Assembly (NCBI RefSeq): GCF_040183065.1
Contig: NC_091131.1
Span: 11,676,300-11,740,299, forward strand
Reading direction: 5' to 3'
DNA from: Periplaneta americana
Taxonomy: Eukaryota; Arthropoda; Insecta; Blattodea; Blattidae
Length of the DNA stretch: 64,000 nucleotides
Made by a program: the position numbers and the translations under genes
Notes under the pieces: generated by a model
The model's database searches: none
What the model was told of the DNA's origin: nothing
The model's input: the letters and a program-made list of their open reading frames with translations, nothing else
Shown here: positions 31,941-41,953 of the stretch, one piece after another
Layout of the letters: each line of letters begins with the position of its first letter
Position numbering within the stretch: the stretch's first letter is position 1

Positions 31941-32198
31941 CTTAATAGCTCTCTTGGCGACATTTATTGTGCTCACGATGTTAGCATTGGTGCGTTTCGT
32001 GTTTGATTCTCTGTCGATTTTTGTATTGTTTTCTTACCTTCGCGTCAATTGTCAATGAATGTTTTAACGTCAGCCATCTTAACTTCAATTGCTAGCTCCC
32101 ATCAGCTGGCAGCATGGTAGTCCACATTGGCAACATAGCACTGTAGTTCCAAGCTCGGCCGCTTAACTGTCATGTCCCCTCTTTAAAAAACAAGTATA

Positions 32199-32667
32199 AT
32201 TAATCGTGCATTTAATTACAAGACGTATTATAGGTTTTCTACTCATTTCAGTGTACCCTATCGTCCATTTCAGTTTGTAGTGGGTTATTTCACTTCCATC
32301 CTGTATAAGTATTACTAGGATTCAACAGATGATGAAAAAACATCTAAACTATTCAATCAGGTACAATGACATCTTTATATGATGACCTCATTTTCAAATC
32401 GTCTCTTGTCCACCTGATAACGAAAATGGGCTTCCTGTGTCCATGCATTCTTCAAATATAACTCTACATACAACTGTCATCATTAGGCTTCAGAACGCCC
32501 TCTAAACCCCTAAAAACTTGCGTTAAAAGTGACTATTGGAATCAAACTAACTCCTGTCCACGACAAAATATTAGTTCAGGCTTTGGAATCAGAGAGTCTC
32601 ATGCTCCAATTTGATTCTAAATGTACCCCAACATCTTTGATTTCATAATGTCTCTTGCCTATCTGGT
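32199..32667. other. spacer, nothing recognised
   Basis: No gene or repeat supported before the SINE at 32682. Confidence 0.4.
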
Positions 32668-32681
32668 AAGAAATTTTTAGA

Positions 32682-32937
32682 GTCCACACACCTGTGGAGT
32701 AACGGTCACCGCGTCTGGCCGCGAAACCAGGTGGCCCGGGTTCGAATCCCGGTCGGGGCAAGTTACCTGGTTGAGGTTTTTTTCCGGGGTTTTCCCTCAA
32801 CCCAATACGAGCAAATGCTGGGTAACTTTCGGTGCTCATTTCACCGGCATTATCACCTTCATATCATTCAGACGCTGATAACCTAGATGTTGATACAGCG
32901 TCGTAAAATAACCCAATAAAATAAAATAAAAATAAAA
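32682..32937 (+). mobile_element. tRNA-derived SINE (family 4) with target duplication
   Basis: A full copy (GGTTCGAATCCC B box, A-rich AAATAAAAT tail) flanked by AAGAAATTTTTAGA (32668-32681) and AAGAAATTTTAGA (32938-32950), which differ only in T-run length. Confidence 0.88.
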
Positions 32938-33046
32938 AAGAAATTTTAGACCTAGAAACGTTTTTCATGATTTCCCACAAAGTTATGGGAATGGACAAGA
33001 GTCGTTTTGAAAATAAGCTCCTCATTTATTTCTTATTTGTTTATTT

Positions 33047-33163
33047 TAGTAGGTTATTTTACGACGCTTTTTCAACATCTTAGGTTATTTAGCGTCTGAA
33101 TGAGATGAAGGTGATAATGCCGGTGAAATGAGTCCGGGGTCCAGCACATAAAGTTACCCAGCA
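33047..33163 (-). mobile_element. SINE (family 4) 3' fragment, reverse strand
   Basis: The reverse complement contains GGTGCTGGACCCCGGACTC-like sequence through AAGCGTCGTAAAATAACC. Joined head-to-head to another fragment at 33164. Confidence 0.82.
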
Positions 33164-33293
33164 GACCCTGGTTGCAACAAAGTTACCTGGTTAAATTTTT
33201 CCGGGGCTTTCCCTCAACCTAATACGAGCAAATGCTGGGTAACTTTCGGTGCTGGACCCGGGACTCATTTCACTGGCATTATCACCTTCATTT
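33164..33293 (+). mobile_element. SINE (family 4), 5' part, split by a LINE insertion
   Basis: Contains AAGTTACCTGGTTAAATTTT through GGCATTATCACC, then stops at TTCATTTCA, where the LINE begins. The missing 3' part resumes at 34241. Confidence 0.85.
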
Positions 33294-33296
33294 CAT

Positions 33297-33399
33297 AATC
33301 ATCATCATCGTCGTCATCATCATCATCATCATCTTCTTCTTCTTCTTCTTCTTCTTCTTCTTCTTCTTCTTCTTCTTCTTCTTCTTCTTCTTCTTCTTC
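33297..33399. repeat. (ATC)n-(TTC)n microsatellite, tail of the LINE
   Basis: About 10 CAT/GTC units followed by about 24 TTC units. It is the 3' tail of the reverse-strand LINE. Confidence 0.9.
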
Positions 33400-33487
33400 A
33401 AGGTTTAGGCTTTTCGGCCTGTTCTGCCTCCATTAAATTGATCTCGCTAACGTTTTACTGGTCTTCCTAATGATCTCCTTCTTAATG

Positions 33488-33520
33488 GATTTATTTTATT
33501 GGGTTATTTTACGACGCTTC
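33488..33520 (-). mobile_element. extremely 5'-truncated SINE (family 4) tail inserted in the LINE
   Basis: TTATTTTATTGGGTTATTTT then ACGACGCTTCTCC is the reverse complement of the family-4 3' end. TAATGGAT flanks it on both sides (about 33484-33491 and 33527-33534). Confidence 0.7.
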
Positions 33521-34240
33521 TCCTAATGGATTATAATTCATGGCTGCTCTCGTTATACTTGTTGTTGGAATTCTGTTTATATGTTCTTTCCAATTATGTT
33601 GATATTCTTTAATAAGTTGAATTATACTATCTATTTTTAGTTCTTTTCTAATATCTTCATTTCTTTTTTTGTCCAATAATGTATAACCCGCAACATATCT
33701 AAGACATTTCATTTCACCTGCTTCAATTCTTCTTTCTTCGTTTTTCTTTAGAACCCAAGATTCGCAGCCGTATAGAAGGGACGGAATTGCCATTACTTTG
33801 TAATATTTGATTAATATTTCCTTTCTCACTTTCTTCCCCAGTGTTCCACAGAAATAGTTGAATTTATTTAATTTTTCCTCGATTTCACATTTTTTTGCCA
33901 TGTGTTATTGAACAACCTAAGAATGTAAAAGTGTTGATTTGTTCTATTATTTTGTTCTCTATAACCAATTTCATTCTTATTGGTTGAGATCCAATAAATG
34001 CCATCGCTTTAGTTTTATTGGTCGATATTTTCATATTAAAACTTGATTCAATTCGATCTAATTTGAAGACTGCCTGTTGTAAAGCATTTTCACTCTCGCT
34101 AATGACCACTTGATCATCAGCAAATAAAATTGTAGTAAAATTTATGTCATTTGATTTAAAATCTAATGATATTTCTTTCAGCCATATTCGTATGACTTCG
34201 TCCATGTATAAATTAAAAAGTGTCGGTGACAATGGACATC

Positions 34241-34320
34241 TTTGACATTCATTTCATTCAGACGCTAAATAACCTGAGATGTTGATACAGCGTCGTAAAA
34301 TAACGCAATAAAAATAAATA
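34241..34320 (+). mobile_element. SINE (family 4), 3' part after the LINE insertion
   Basis: Starts with the second TTCATTTCA and continues TTCAGACGCTAAATAACC to the AAATAAATAAATAAA tail. It completes 33164-33293. Confidence 0.85.
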
Positions 34321-34356
34321 AATAAACGAAAAACACAAGTGGCTACCTACGGATGC

Positions 34357-35030
34357 CAGGTACATAGCTACGGAGTTTTGAATTTTGCTAGGTACATAGC
34401 TACGGAGTTTTGAATTTTGCTAGGTACATAGCTGCGGAGTTTTGAATTTTGCTAGGTACATAGGTACGGAGTTTTGAATTTTGCTAGGTACATAGCTACG
34501 GAGTTTTGAATTTTGCTAGGTACATAGCTACGGAGTTTTGAATTTTGCTGGGTACATAGCTACGGAGTTTTGAATTTTGCCAGATACATAGCTACGGAGT
34601 TTTGAATTTTGCTGGGTACATAGCTAGGGATTTTTTAATTTTGCTAGGTAGATAGCTACGGAGTTTTGAATTTTTCTAGGTACATAGCTACGGAGTTTTG
34701 AATTTTGCTAGGTACATAGCTACGGAGTTTTGAATTTTTCTAGGTACATAGCTACGGAGTTTTGAATTTTGCTGGGTACATAGCTAGGGATTTTTTAATT
34801 TTGCCGGGTACATAGCTACGGAGTTTTGAATTTTGCTGGGTACATAGCTACGGAGTTTTGAATTTTGCTAGGTACATAGCTACGGAGTTTTGAATTTTGC
34901 TTGGTACATAGCTACGGAGTTTTGAATTTTGCTAGGTACATAGCTACGGAGTTTTGAATTTTGCTAGGTACATTGCTACGGAGTTTTGAATTTTGCTGGG
35001 TACATAGCTACGGAGTTTTAAATTTTGCGA
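34357..35030. repeat. 32-bp satellite array, left block
   Basis: About 21 tandem monomers. The monomer is GGTACATAGCTACGGAG followed by TTTTGAATTTTGCTA. Variants include AGCTAGGGATTTTTT at two positions. The block is cut at 35030 by an inserted element. Confidence 0.98.
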
Positions 35031-35189
35031 TGTACAGCTGTCAAAAGAAAAAGTGGCCGCTCTCCTGAAACAAACTTCCCTTCGGGTATCTTCGCTACAA
35101 TTCGGAGACAGGCGATGTTACATGTTGTTGGACCACGTTGCCTGATATCTACAGTTCTAATTGAAGTATTCTGTGTGTTATTCGATAGC

Positions 35190-35256
35190 ATGATGGTAGC
35201 GTTCAGGCCTCTTATTCATGAGGTCTTGCGTTCGACTACAACCTCCTGCTTTTTAT
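35190..35256 (+). repeat. tRNA-like (SINE head) sequence
   Basis: GATGGTAGCGTTCAGGCCTC and TGAGGTCTTGCGTTCGACTA resemble the D-arm and T-arm of a tRNA; no intact cloverleaf, so it is a pseudo-tRNA or SINE head. Confidence 0.5.
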
Positions 35257-35539
35257 GTTCTTTTTTGTTCTGTTTTTGAGAGAGACAAACTATACATAAT
35301 GGCTCCTTTCTCTTTTACGATTTTTTAGTAATTAACATCAGGTTCATTAATATATTATGCCATGACTTTATCATTATGATATTGTGGCTGCAAATGGAAA
35401 GAAAAAAGATTTTATTCTCAATAAAAATATCTTTCGTGGCATAAACAAAACAAATTTACTGGCGTCGGCCTTAAAACATTCAAACAATTAAGCGTTCAAA
35501 AAACAAAACAAAAAGCCACAATTCAATATTTAGTCTATC

Positions 35540-36080
35540 TTCCTCTTATCTCGATCATCTTGCAGTCGAGTGGGCATGGAATTGACTAGTCTTTGCAAAT
35601 AGCGACTGTTCTTAGACTCGATATTCCAGGCATTCTGAACATACATACATAAGTGTTCTGTCCATGGGCAGGTCTTTCATTGCAAACCCAGCAATCTCCA
35701 ATCTTTCCTATTTTCTGCCTTCCTCTCAATCTCCGTATATGATCCACATATCCTAATGTCGTCTATTATTCTTTTCAACCAGAGACCCAATCAATTCCTT
35801 TTTCTCTTTCTAATCAGTTTCAGCATCATTCTTTATTCACTCACTTTTTCAAACACAATTTTATTTCTTATTCTGTCTGTCCACATCACACGCACCGTTC
35901 TTCTCCACACCCACATTTCAAATGTTTCAATTCGTTTCTCTTCATTTCGTCGTAATGTCCATGTTCCTTCCCCATACAATGCCACACTCCACACAAAGCA
36001 CTTCACTAGTCTCGTCCTTTGTTCTTTTTCCAGAGGACCGCAGAAGATCTTTCTTCTTCTATTAAAAGCTTCCTTTGTTC
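35540..36080 (-). pseudogene. LINE reverse-transcriptase C-terminal fragment
   Basis: The reverse strand reads TKEAFNRRRKIFCGPLEKEQ, RTRLVKCFVWSVALYGEGTW, TLRRNEEKRIETFEMWVWRR, then a stop, RMMLKLIRKRKRN and a further stop, and IERKAENRKDWRLLGLQ. This is the region after the RT palm in a LINE family different from the three others here (FCG...LVKCFVWSVALYG). Stops show it is dead. The open frame on the + strand over the same bases is a shadow. Confidence 0.82.
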
Positions 36081-36415
36081 ATGTTTGCAGTTTTTCTTGG
36101 GAAGGATAAGTCTAAATGCGGTAACATCCCGTTGCTTTCCGCACACCACTATCTCTTTCGCATCTTATTAAATTCCAGGGGCCAAAGAGTGGAGATGAAG
36201 AGAGTGGATTTGACTAATTGGGCCCTCCGGACTTCACCGAAAGTCACGGCAAGGATTAAATATTAATTCTATAAGGATGTTTGACCCGATCAGTGACCGG
36301 GAAATCTCAATTAGCCTTTGCCCTCCGCATCCTGGACTAGCTTCTACGAATCATCAGAAAATCTTAGAGTGTGATTGGGCCAATTTTTTCGAAAATGTTT
36401 CCACACTTTTGCCCT

Positions 36416-36480
36416 CATAGCTCAGCGGACGAACGTCGGAATTTAGATGTCAACGTCTCAGGTTGAATTCCGCGTTACTC
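36416..36480 (+). repeat. tRNA-like (SINE head) sequence
   Basis: GCCCTCATAGCTCAGCGG and TCAGGTTGAATTCCGCG match A-box and B-box positions of a tRNA, but the B box GGTTGAATTCC has lost the canonical TTCRA. Probably a SINE remnant. Confidence 0.5.
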
Positions 36481-36594
36481 CTTTTCATTTTATTGTGGTT
36501 CAAGTTAGTATAATGTAATAATACGAAAAGAAAAACTAATACCAGTATTATGCAACTGGATTTTTCCACACCTAATATTAAATTTATGTTATTT

Positions 36595-37680
36595 ATATCG
36601 CTAAAGAACGATTACAATAAAAATAACTTGAATATTATTTATACAGTATCACTAAAGAACGATAACAGAATATAAATGATAAATATCGGTTTATTTAATT
36701 AATATAAGATATTATATAATACGTATTTAATTATCTAAATAAAATAACCTATTTTACAAAGAAAGATGGTTATTTGTGTCATAATAATTACTTACATAAA
36801 ATACAGATTATTTATATTGCGAAAGAACAATAACAATATAAATAACTTGAATATTATTTTATAATGCTAATGAAGGAAACAGAATATAAATGATAACTTG
36901 AATATAATTTATATCGCTAAAGAACGATAACAGAATATATAAAAAAAAACGTGAATATTATTCATATCGGAATTTCACAGATTTATTACAGATGTATTTA
37001 AGAAATTGTAGAAGAATAGTAATTAGTAACAGTGTCCTATTTATTCTTCTTGGAGCCAAATTTGTAACTTTTAAAAGTGTGATTACTATGTTGAAGTGTA
37101 TGTGTTGCAACGGATGCTTGATTTGTTATGTATGTGAGTCAGTTATGGGATGCTTGATGTCGTCGCAATGTCGTAATTATAGTTTGATTGTGTTTGTGTG
37201 ACTATTGTGTATTAATTTATGATGTATGGTAAGGAAAGCTGTATATTTGTGTTATAGAAGTGTTACGTATGTGTGTTGTTAATGTTTTTGTATGTTTCAA
37301 ATTGATAACTGATATTTGTTTTGCAATCGCAATGCCTAATTTACGGATTTTTATGTTTTGTTTACATCGCATAAGCTAATTTAATTTTCTTTTCCATTTC
37401 TCTTTATGCCTATCTTTTTTGTGTATAACACTATAGCCCTAACATACATATGTAAAATAGGGTTAACCCCCATTGGAGATACAAAAATAATAATTATTAT
37501 TCATATCGTTATGAAACGATAACAGAATACAAATGATGACCTGAATTTTATTCATATCTCTAAAGAACGATAACAAAATATAAATAACGTGATATCCATA
37601 AAGAACGATAACTGGATATAAATGATAATTTGAATATCATTTACATCGCTGAAGAACGATTAAAAAATAAAATGAAAACT
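36595..37680. repeat. degenerate AT-rich minisatellite (CTAAAGAACGATAA units), interrupted
   Basis: CTAAAGAACGATAACAGAAT recurs with variation near 36600, 36652, 36915, 37560 and 37597, separated by ATAAATGATAACTTGAATAT segments, a unit of about 50 bp. A LINE 3' end (36970-37494) splits it. Confidence 0.7.
36970..37494 (+). mobile_element. LINE 3' end with 14-bp target duplication
   Basis: Flanked by TATTATTCATATCG (36956-36969 and 37495-37508). The 3' end reads AGGGTTAACCCCCATTGGAG then ATACAAAAATAATAATTATT, a LINE 3' UTR with an A/T tail. The single open frame (36992-37201) has no recognised motif. Confidence 0.75.
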
Positions 37681-37699
37681 TGAAGAAGGCCCGAACCCA

Positions 37700-37765
37700 T
37701 AACCTTTGAATCATTAAACAAGCATTATACCGCTGGTCTAAGAGGCACAGATATGCAACACTTTC
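37700..37765 (-). repeat. tRNA-like sequence, reverse strand
   Basis: On the reverse strand, CTCTTAGACCAGCGGTATAA and AAAGGTTATGGGTTCGGGCC resemble tRNA arms; not an intact tRNA. Confidence 0.45.
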
Positions 37766-38520
37766 ATAGTTCCGGAACTGCTTGTACAAGCACATGAATC
37801 GTGTAACATCGCCGCGACCCGAAGTGGACTTTGAAAATATTCGCTGTTCACGAGTGCGGCCACTTTTTTTTTTGACAGCTGTACATAGCTACGGAGTTTT
37901 GAATTTTGCTAGGTACATAGCTACGGAGTTTTGAATTTTGCTAGGTACATAGCTACGGAGTTTTGAATTTTGCTAGGTACATAGCTACGGAGTTTTTAAT
38001 TTTGCTAGGTACATTGCTACGGAGTTTTGAATTTTGCTAGGTAAATAGGTACGGAGTTTTGAATTTTGCTGGGTACATAGCTACGGAGTTTTGAATTTTG
38101 CTAGGTACATAGCTACGGAGTTTTGAATTTTGCTAGGTACATAGCTACGGAGTTTTGAATTTTGCTAGGTACATAGCTACGGAGTTTTGAATTTTGCTAG
38201 GTACATAGCTACGGAGTTTTGAATTTTGCTAGGTACATAGCTACGGAGTTTTGAATTTTGCTAGGTACATAGGTACGGAGTTTTCAATTTGACTAGGTAC
38301 ATAGCTACGGAGTTTTGAATTTTGCCAGGTAAATAGCTACGGAGTTTTGAATTTTGCTAGGTACATAGCTACAGAGTTTTGAATTTTGCCAGGTACATAG
38401 CTACGGAGTTTTGAATTTTGCTGGGTACATAGCTACGGAGTTTTCAATTTTGCTAGGTACATAGCTACGGAGTTTTGAATTTTGCTAGGTACATAGCTAC
38501 GGAGTTTTGAATTTTGCTAG

Positions 38521-40056
38521 GTACATAGCTGCGGAGTTTTGAATTTTGCTAGGTACATAGCTACGGAGTTTTGAATTTTGCTGGGTACATAGCTACGGAG
38601 TTTTGAATTTTGCTAGGTACATAGCTACGGAGTTTTGAATTTTGCTAGGTACATAGCTACGGAGTTTTGAATTTTGCTAGGTACATAGCTACGGAGTTTT
38701 GAATTTTGCTGGGTACATAGCTACGGAGTTTTGAATTTTGCTAGGTACATAGCTACGGAGTTTTGAATTTTGCTAGGTACATAGCTACGGAGTTTTGAAT
38801 TTTGCTAGGTACATAGCTACGGAGTTTTGAATTTTGCTGGGTACATAGCTACGGAGTTTTGAATTTTGCCAGGTACATAGCTACGGAGTTTTGAATTTTG
38901 CTGGGTACATAGGTACGGAGTTTTGAATTTTGCTAGGTACATAGCTACGGAGTTTTGAATTTTGCTCGGTACATAGCTAAGGAGTTTTGAATTTTGCCAG
39001 GTACATAGCTACGGAGTTTTGAATTTTGCTAGGTACATAGCTACGGAGTTTTGAATTTTGCTAGGTACATAGCTAAGGAGTTTTGAATTTTGCTGGGTAC
39101 ATAGCTACGGAGTTTTGAATTTTGCTAGGTACATAGCTACGGAGTTTTGAATTTTTCTAGGTACATACCTACGGAGTTTTGAATTTTGCCAGGTACATAG
39201 CTACGGAGTTTTGAATTTTGCTAGGTACATAGCTACGGAGTTTTGAATTTTGCTGGGTACATAGCTACGGAGTTTTGAATTTTGCTAGGTACATAGCTGC
39301 GGAGTTTTGAATTTTGCTAGGTACATAGCTACGGAGTTTTGAATTTTGCTGGGTACATAGCTACGGAGTTTTGAATTTTGCTAGGTACATAGCTACGGAG
39401 TTTTGAATTTTGCTAGGTACATAGCTACGGAGTTTTGAATTTTGCTAGGTACATAGCTACGGAGTTTTGAATTTTGCTGGGTACATAGCTACGGAGTTTT
39501 GAATTTTGCTAGGTACATAGCTACGGAGTTTTGAATTTTGCTAGGTACATAGCTACGGAGTTTTGAATTTTGCTAGGTACATAGCTACGGAGTTTTGAAT
39601 TTTGCTGGGTACATAGCTACGGAGTTTTGAATTTTGCCAGGTACATAGCTACGGAGTTTTGAATTTTGCTGGGTACATAGGTACGGAGTTTTGAATTTTG
39701 CTAGGTACATAGCTACGGAGTTTTGAATTTTGCTCGGTACATAGCTAAGGAGTTTTGAATTTTGCCAGGTACATAGCTACGGAGTTTTGAATTTTGCTAG
39801 GTACATAGCTACGGAGTTTTGAATTTTGCTAGGTACATAGCTAAGGAGTTTTGAATTTTGCTGGGTACATAGCTACGGAGTTTTGAATTTTGCTAGGTAC
39901 ATAGCTACGGAGTTTTGAATTTTTCTAGGTACATAGCTACGGAGTTTTGAATTTTGCCAGGTACATAGCTACGGAGTTTTGAATTTTGCTAGGTACATAG
40001 CTACGGAGTTTTGAATTTTGCTGGGTACATAGCTACGGAGTTTTGAATTTTTCTAG
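38521..40056. repeat. 768-bp higher-order duplication in the satellite
   Basis: The markers TAGCTGCGG (38530, about 39298) and CTCGGTACATAGCTAAGG (about 38966, about 39734) are both 768 bp (24 monomers) apart. The same pair and spacing recur at about 50358/51126 and 50794/51562. Confidence 0.85.
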
Positions 40057-41953
40057 GTACATAGCTGCGGAGTTTTGAATTTTGCCAGGCACATAGCTAC
40101 GGAGTTTTGAATTTTGCTAGGTACATAGCTACGGAGTTTTGAATTTTGCTGGTTACATAGGTACGAAGTTTTGAATTTTCTAGGTACATAGCTACGGAGT
40201 ATTGAATTTTGCTAGGTACACAGCTACGGAGTTTTGAATGTTGCCAGGTACATAGCTACGGAGTTTTGAATTTTGCTGAGTACATAGATACGGAGTTTTG
40301 AATTTTGCTAGGTACACAGCTACGGAGTTTTGAATTTTGCTAGGTACATAGCTACGGAGTTTTGAATGTTGCTAGGTACATAGCTACGGAGTTTTGAATT
40401 TTGCTAGGTACATAGCTACGGAGTTTTGAATTTTGCTAGGTACATAGCTACGGAGTTTTGAATTTTGCTGGGTACATAGCTACGGAGTTTTGAATTTTGC
40501 TAGGTACATAGCTACGGAGTTTTGAATTTTGTTGGGTACATAGGTACGGAGTTTTGAATTTTGCCAGGTACATAGCTACAGAGTTTTGAATTTTGCTGGG
40601 TACATAGCTACGGAGTTTTGAATTTTGCTAGGTACATAGCTACGGAGTTTTGAATTTTGCTAGGTACATAGCTACGGAATTTTGAATTTTGCTAGGTACA
40701 TAGCTACGGAGTTTTGAATTTTGCTGGGTACATAGCTACGGAGTTTTGAATTTTGCTGGGTACATAGCTACGGAATTTTGAATTTTGCTAGGTACATAGC
40801 TACGGAGTTTTGAATTTTGCTAGGTACATAGCTACGGAGTTTTGAATTTTGCTAGGTACATAGCTACGGGGTTTTGAATTTTGCTAGGTACATAGCTACG
40901 GAGTTTTGAATTCTGCTGGGTACATAGGTACGGAGTTTTGAATTTTGCTAGGTACATAGCTACGGAGTTTTGAATTTTGCCAGGTACATAGCCACGGAGT
41001 TTTGAATTTTGCTGGGTACATAGGTACGGAGTTTTGAATTTTGCTAGGTACATAGCTACGGAGTTTCGAATTTTGCTAGGTACGTAGCTACGGAGTTTTG
41101 AATTTAGCTAGGTACATAGCTAAGGAGTTTTGAATTTTGCTGGGTACATAGCTACGGAGTTTTGAATTTTGCTAGGTACATAGCTACGGAGTTTTGAATT
41201 TTGCTAGGTACATAGCTACGGAGTTTTGAATTTTGCTAGGCACATAGCTACGGAGTTTTGAATTTTGCTAGATACATAGCTAAGGAGTTTTGAATTTTGC
41301 TGGGTACATAGGTACGGAGTTTTGAATTTTGCTAGGTATATAGCTACGGAGTTTTGAATTTTGCTAGGTACATAGCTACGGAGTTTTGAATTTTGCTAGT
41401 ACATAGCTACGGAGTTATGAATTTTGCTGGGTACATAGCTACGGAGTTTTGAATTTTGCTGGGTACATAGGTACGGAGTTTTGAATTTTGCTAGGTACAT
41501 AGCTACGGAGTTTTGAATTTTGCTGGGTACATAGCTACGGAGTTTTGAATTTTGCCAGGTACATAGCTACGGAGTTTTGAATTTTGCTAGGTACATAGCT
41601 ACGGAGTTTTGAATTTTGCTAGGTACATAGCTAAGGAGTTTTGAATTTTGCTGGGTACATAGCTACGGAGTTTTGAATTTTGCTAGGTACATGGCTACGG
41701 AGTTTTGAATTTTTCTAGGTACATAGCTACGGAGTTTTGAATTTTGCCAGGTACATAGCTACGGAGTTTTGAATTTTGCTAGGTACAAAGCTACGGAGTT
41801 TTGAATTTTGCTGGGTACATAGCTACGGAGTTTTGAATTTTTCTAGGTACATAGCTACGGAGTTTTGAATTTTGCCAGGTACATAGCTACGGAGTTTTGA
41901 ATTTTGCTAGGTACATAGCTACGGAGTTTTGAATTTTGCTGTTTACATAGGTA

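Larger units (their letters stand above)
31162..32194. mobile_element. TA-flanked element with GGGACATGACAG inner terminal repeats
   Basis: The left end CTTGTTTTT...GGGACATGACAG and the reverse-strand right end CTTGTTTTTTAAAGAGGGGA followed by CATGACAG are flanked by TATA (31158-31161 and 32195-32198). The interior holds two SINE copies. No transposase is seen. Confidence 0.65.
33294..34240 (-). pseudogene. 5'-truncated LINE with RT palm motif, inserted in a SINE
   Basis: On the reverse strand the frame starts CQRCPLSPTLFNLYMDEV near 34240 and reads FTTILFADDQVVISES, which carries the catalytic FADD (YADD-like) motif. It continues FNMKISTNKTKAMAF and FTFLGCSITHGKK. A frameshift near 33890 leads to NKFNYFCGTLGKKVRKEI, IPSLLYGCESWVLKKNEERR, KCLRYVAGYTLLDKKRNEDI and ITRAAMNYNPLG. 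The tail is (GAA)n(GAT)n, seen on + as TCATCATC then TTC repeats (33297-33399). A 9-bp target duplication TTCATTTCA flanks the element. A 30-bp SINE tail is inserted near 33488-33520. Endonuclease and finger motifs are missing. Confidence 0.88.
35037..37879. mobile_element. 2.84-kb inserted element with inverted termini inside the satellite
   Basis: The termini AGCTGTCAAAAGAAAAAGTG and, reverse strand, AGCTGTCAAAAAAAAAAGTG (then GCCGC on both) are flanked by TGTACA (35031-35036 and 37880-37885). Fusing the flanks gives one uninterrupted 32-bp monomer, so a satellite monomer was the target and the duplication is about 6 bp. The interior contains a LINE RT fragment, three tRNA-like heads and an AT minisatellite, but no transposase that I recognise. 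A 6-bp duplication is unusual among small DNA elements; class unassigned. Confidence 0.8.

Noticed and set aside
35756..36109. 117-codon + strand frame
   Set aside because: Shadow of an antisense LINE RT fragment whose reverse-strand translation is clearly recognisable.
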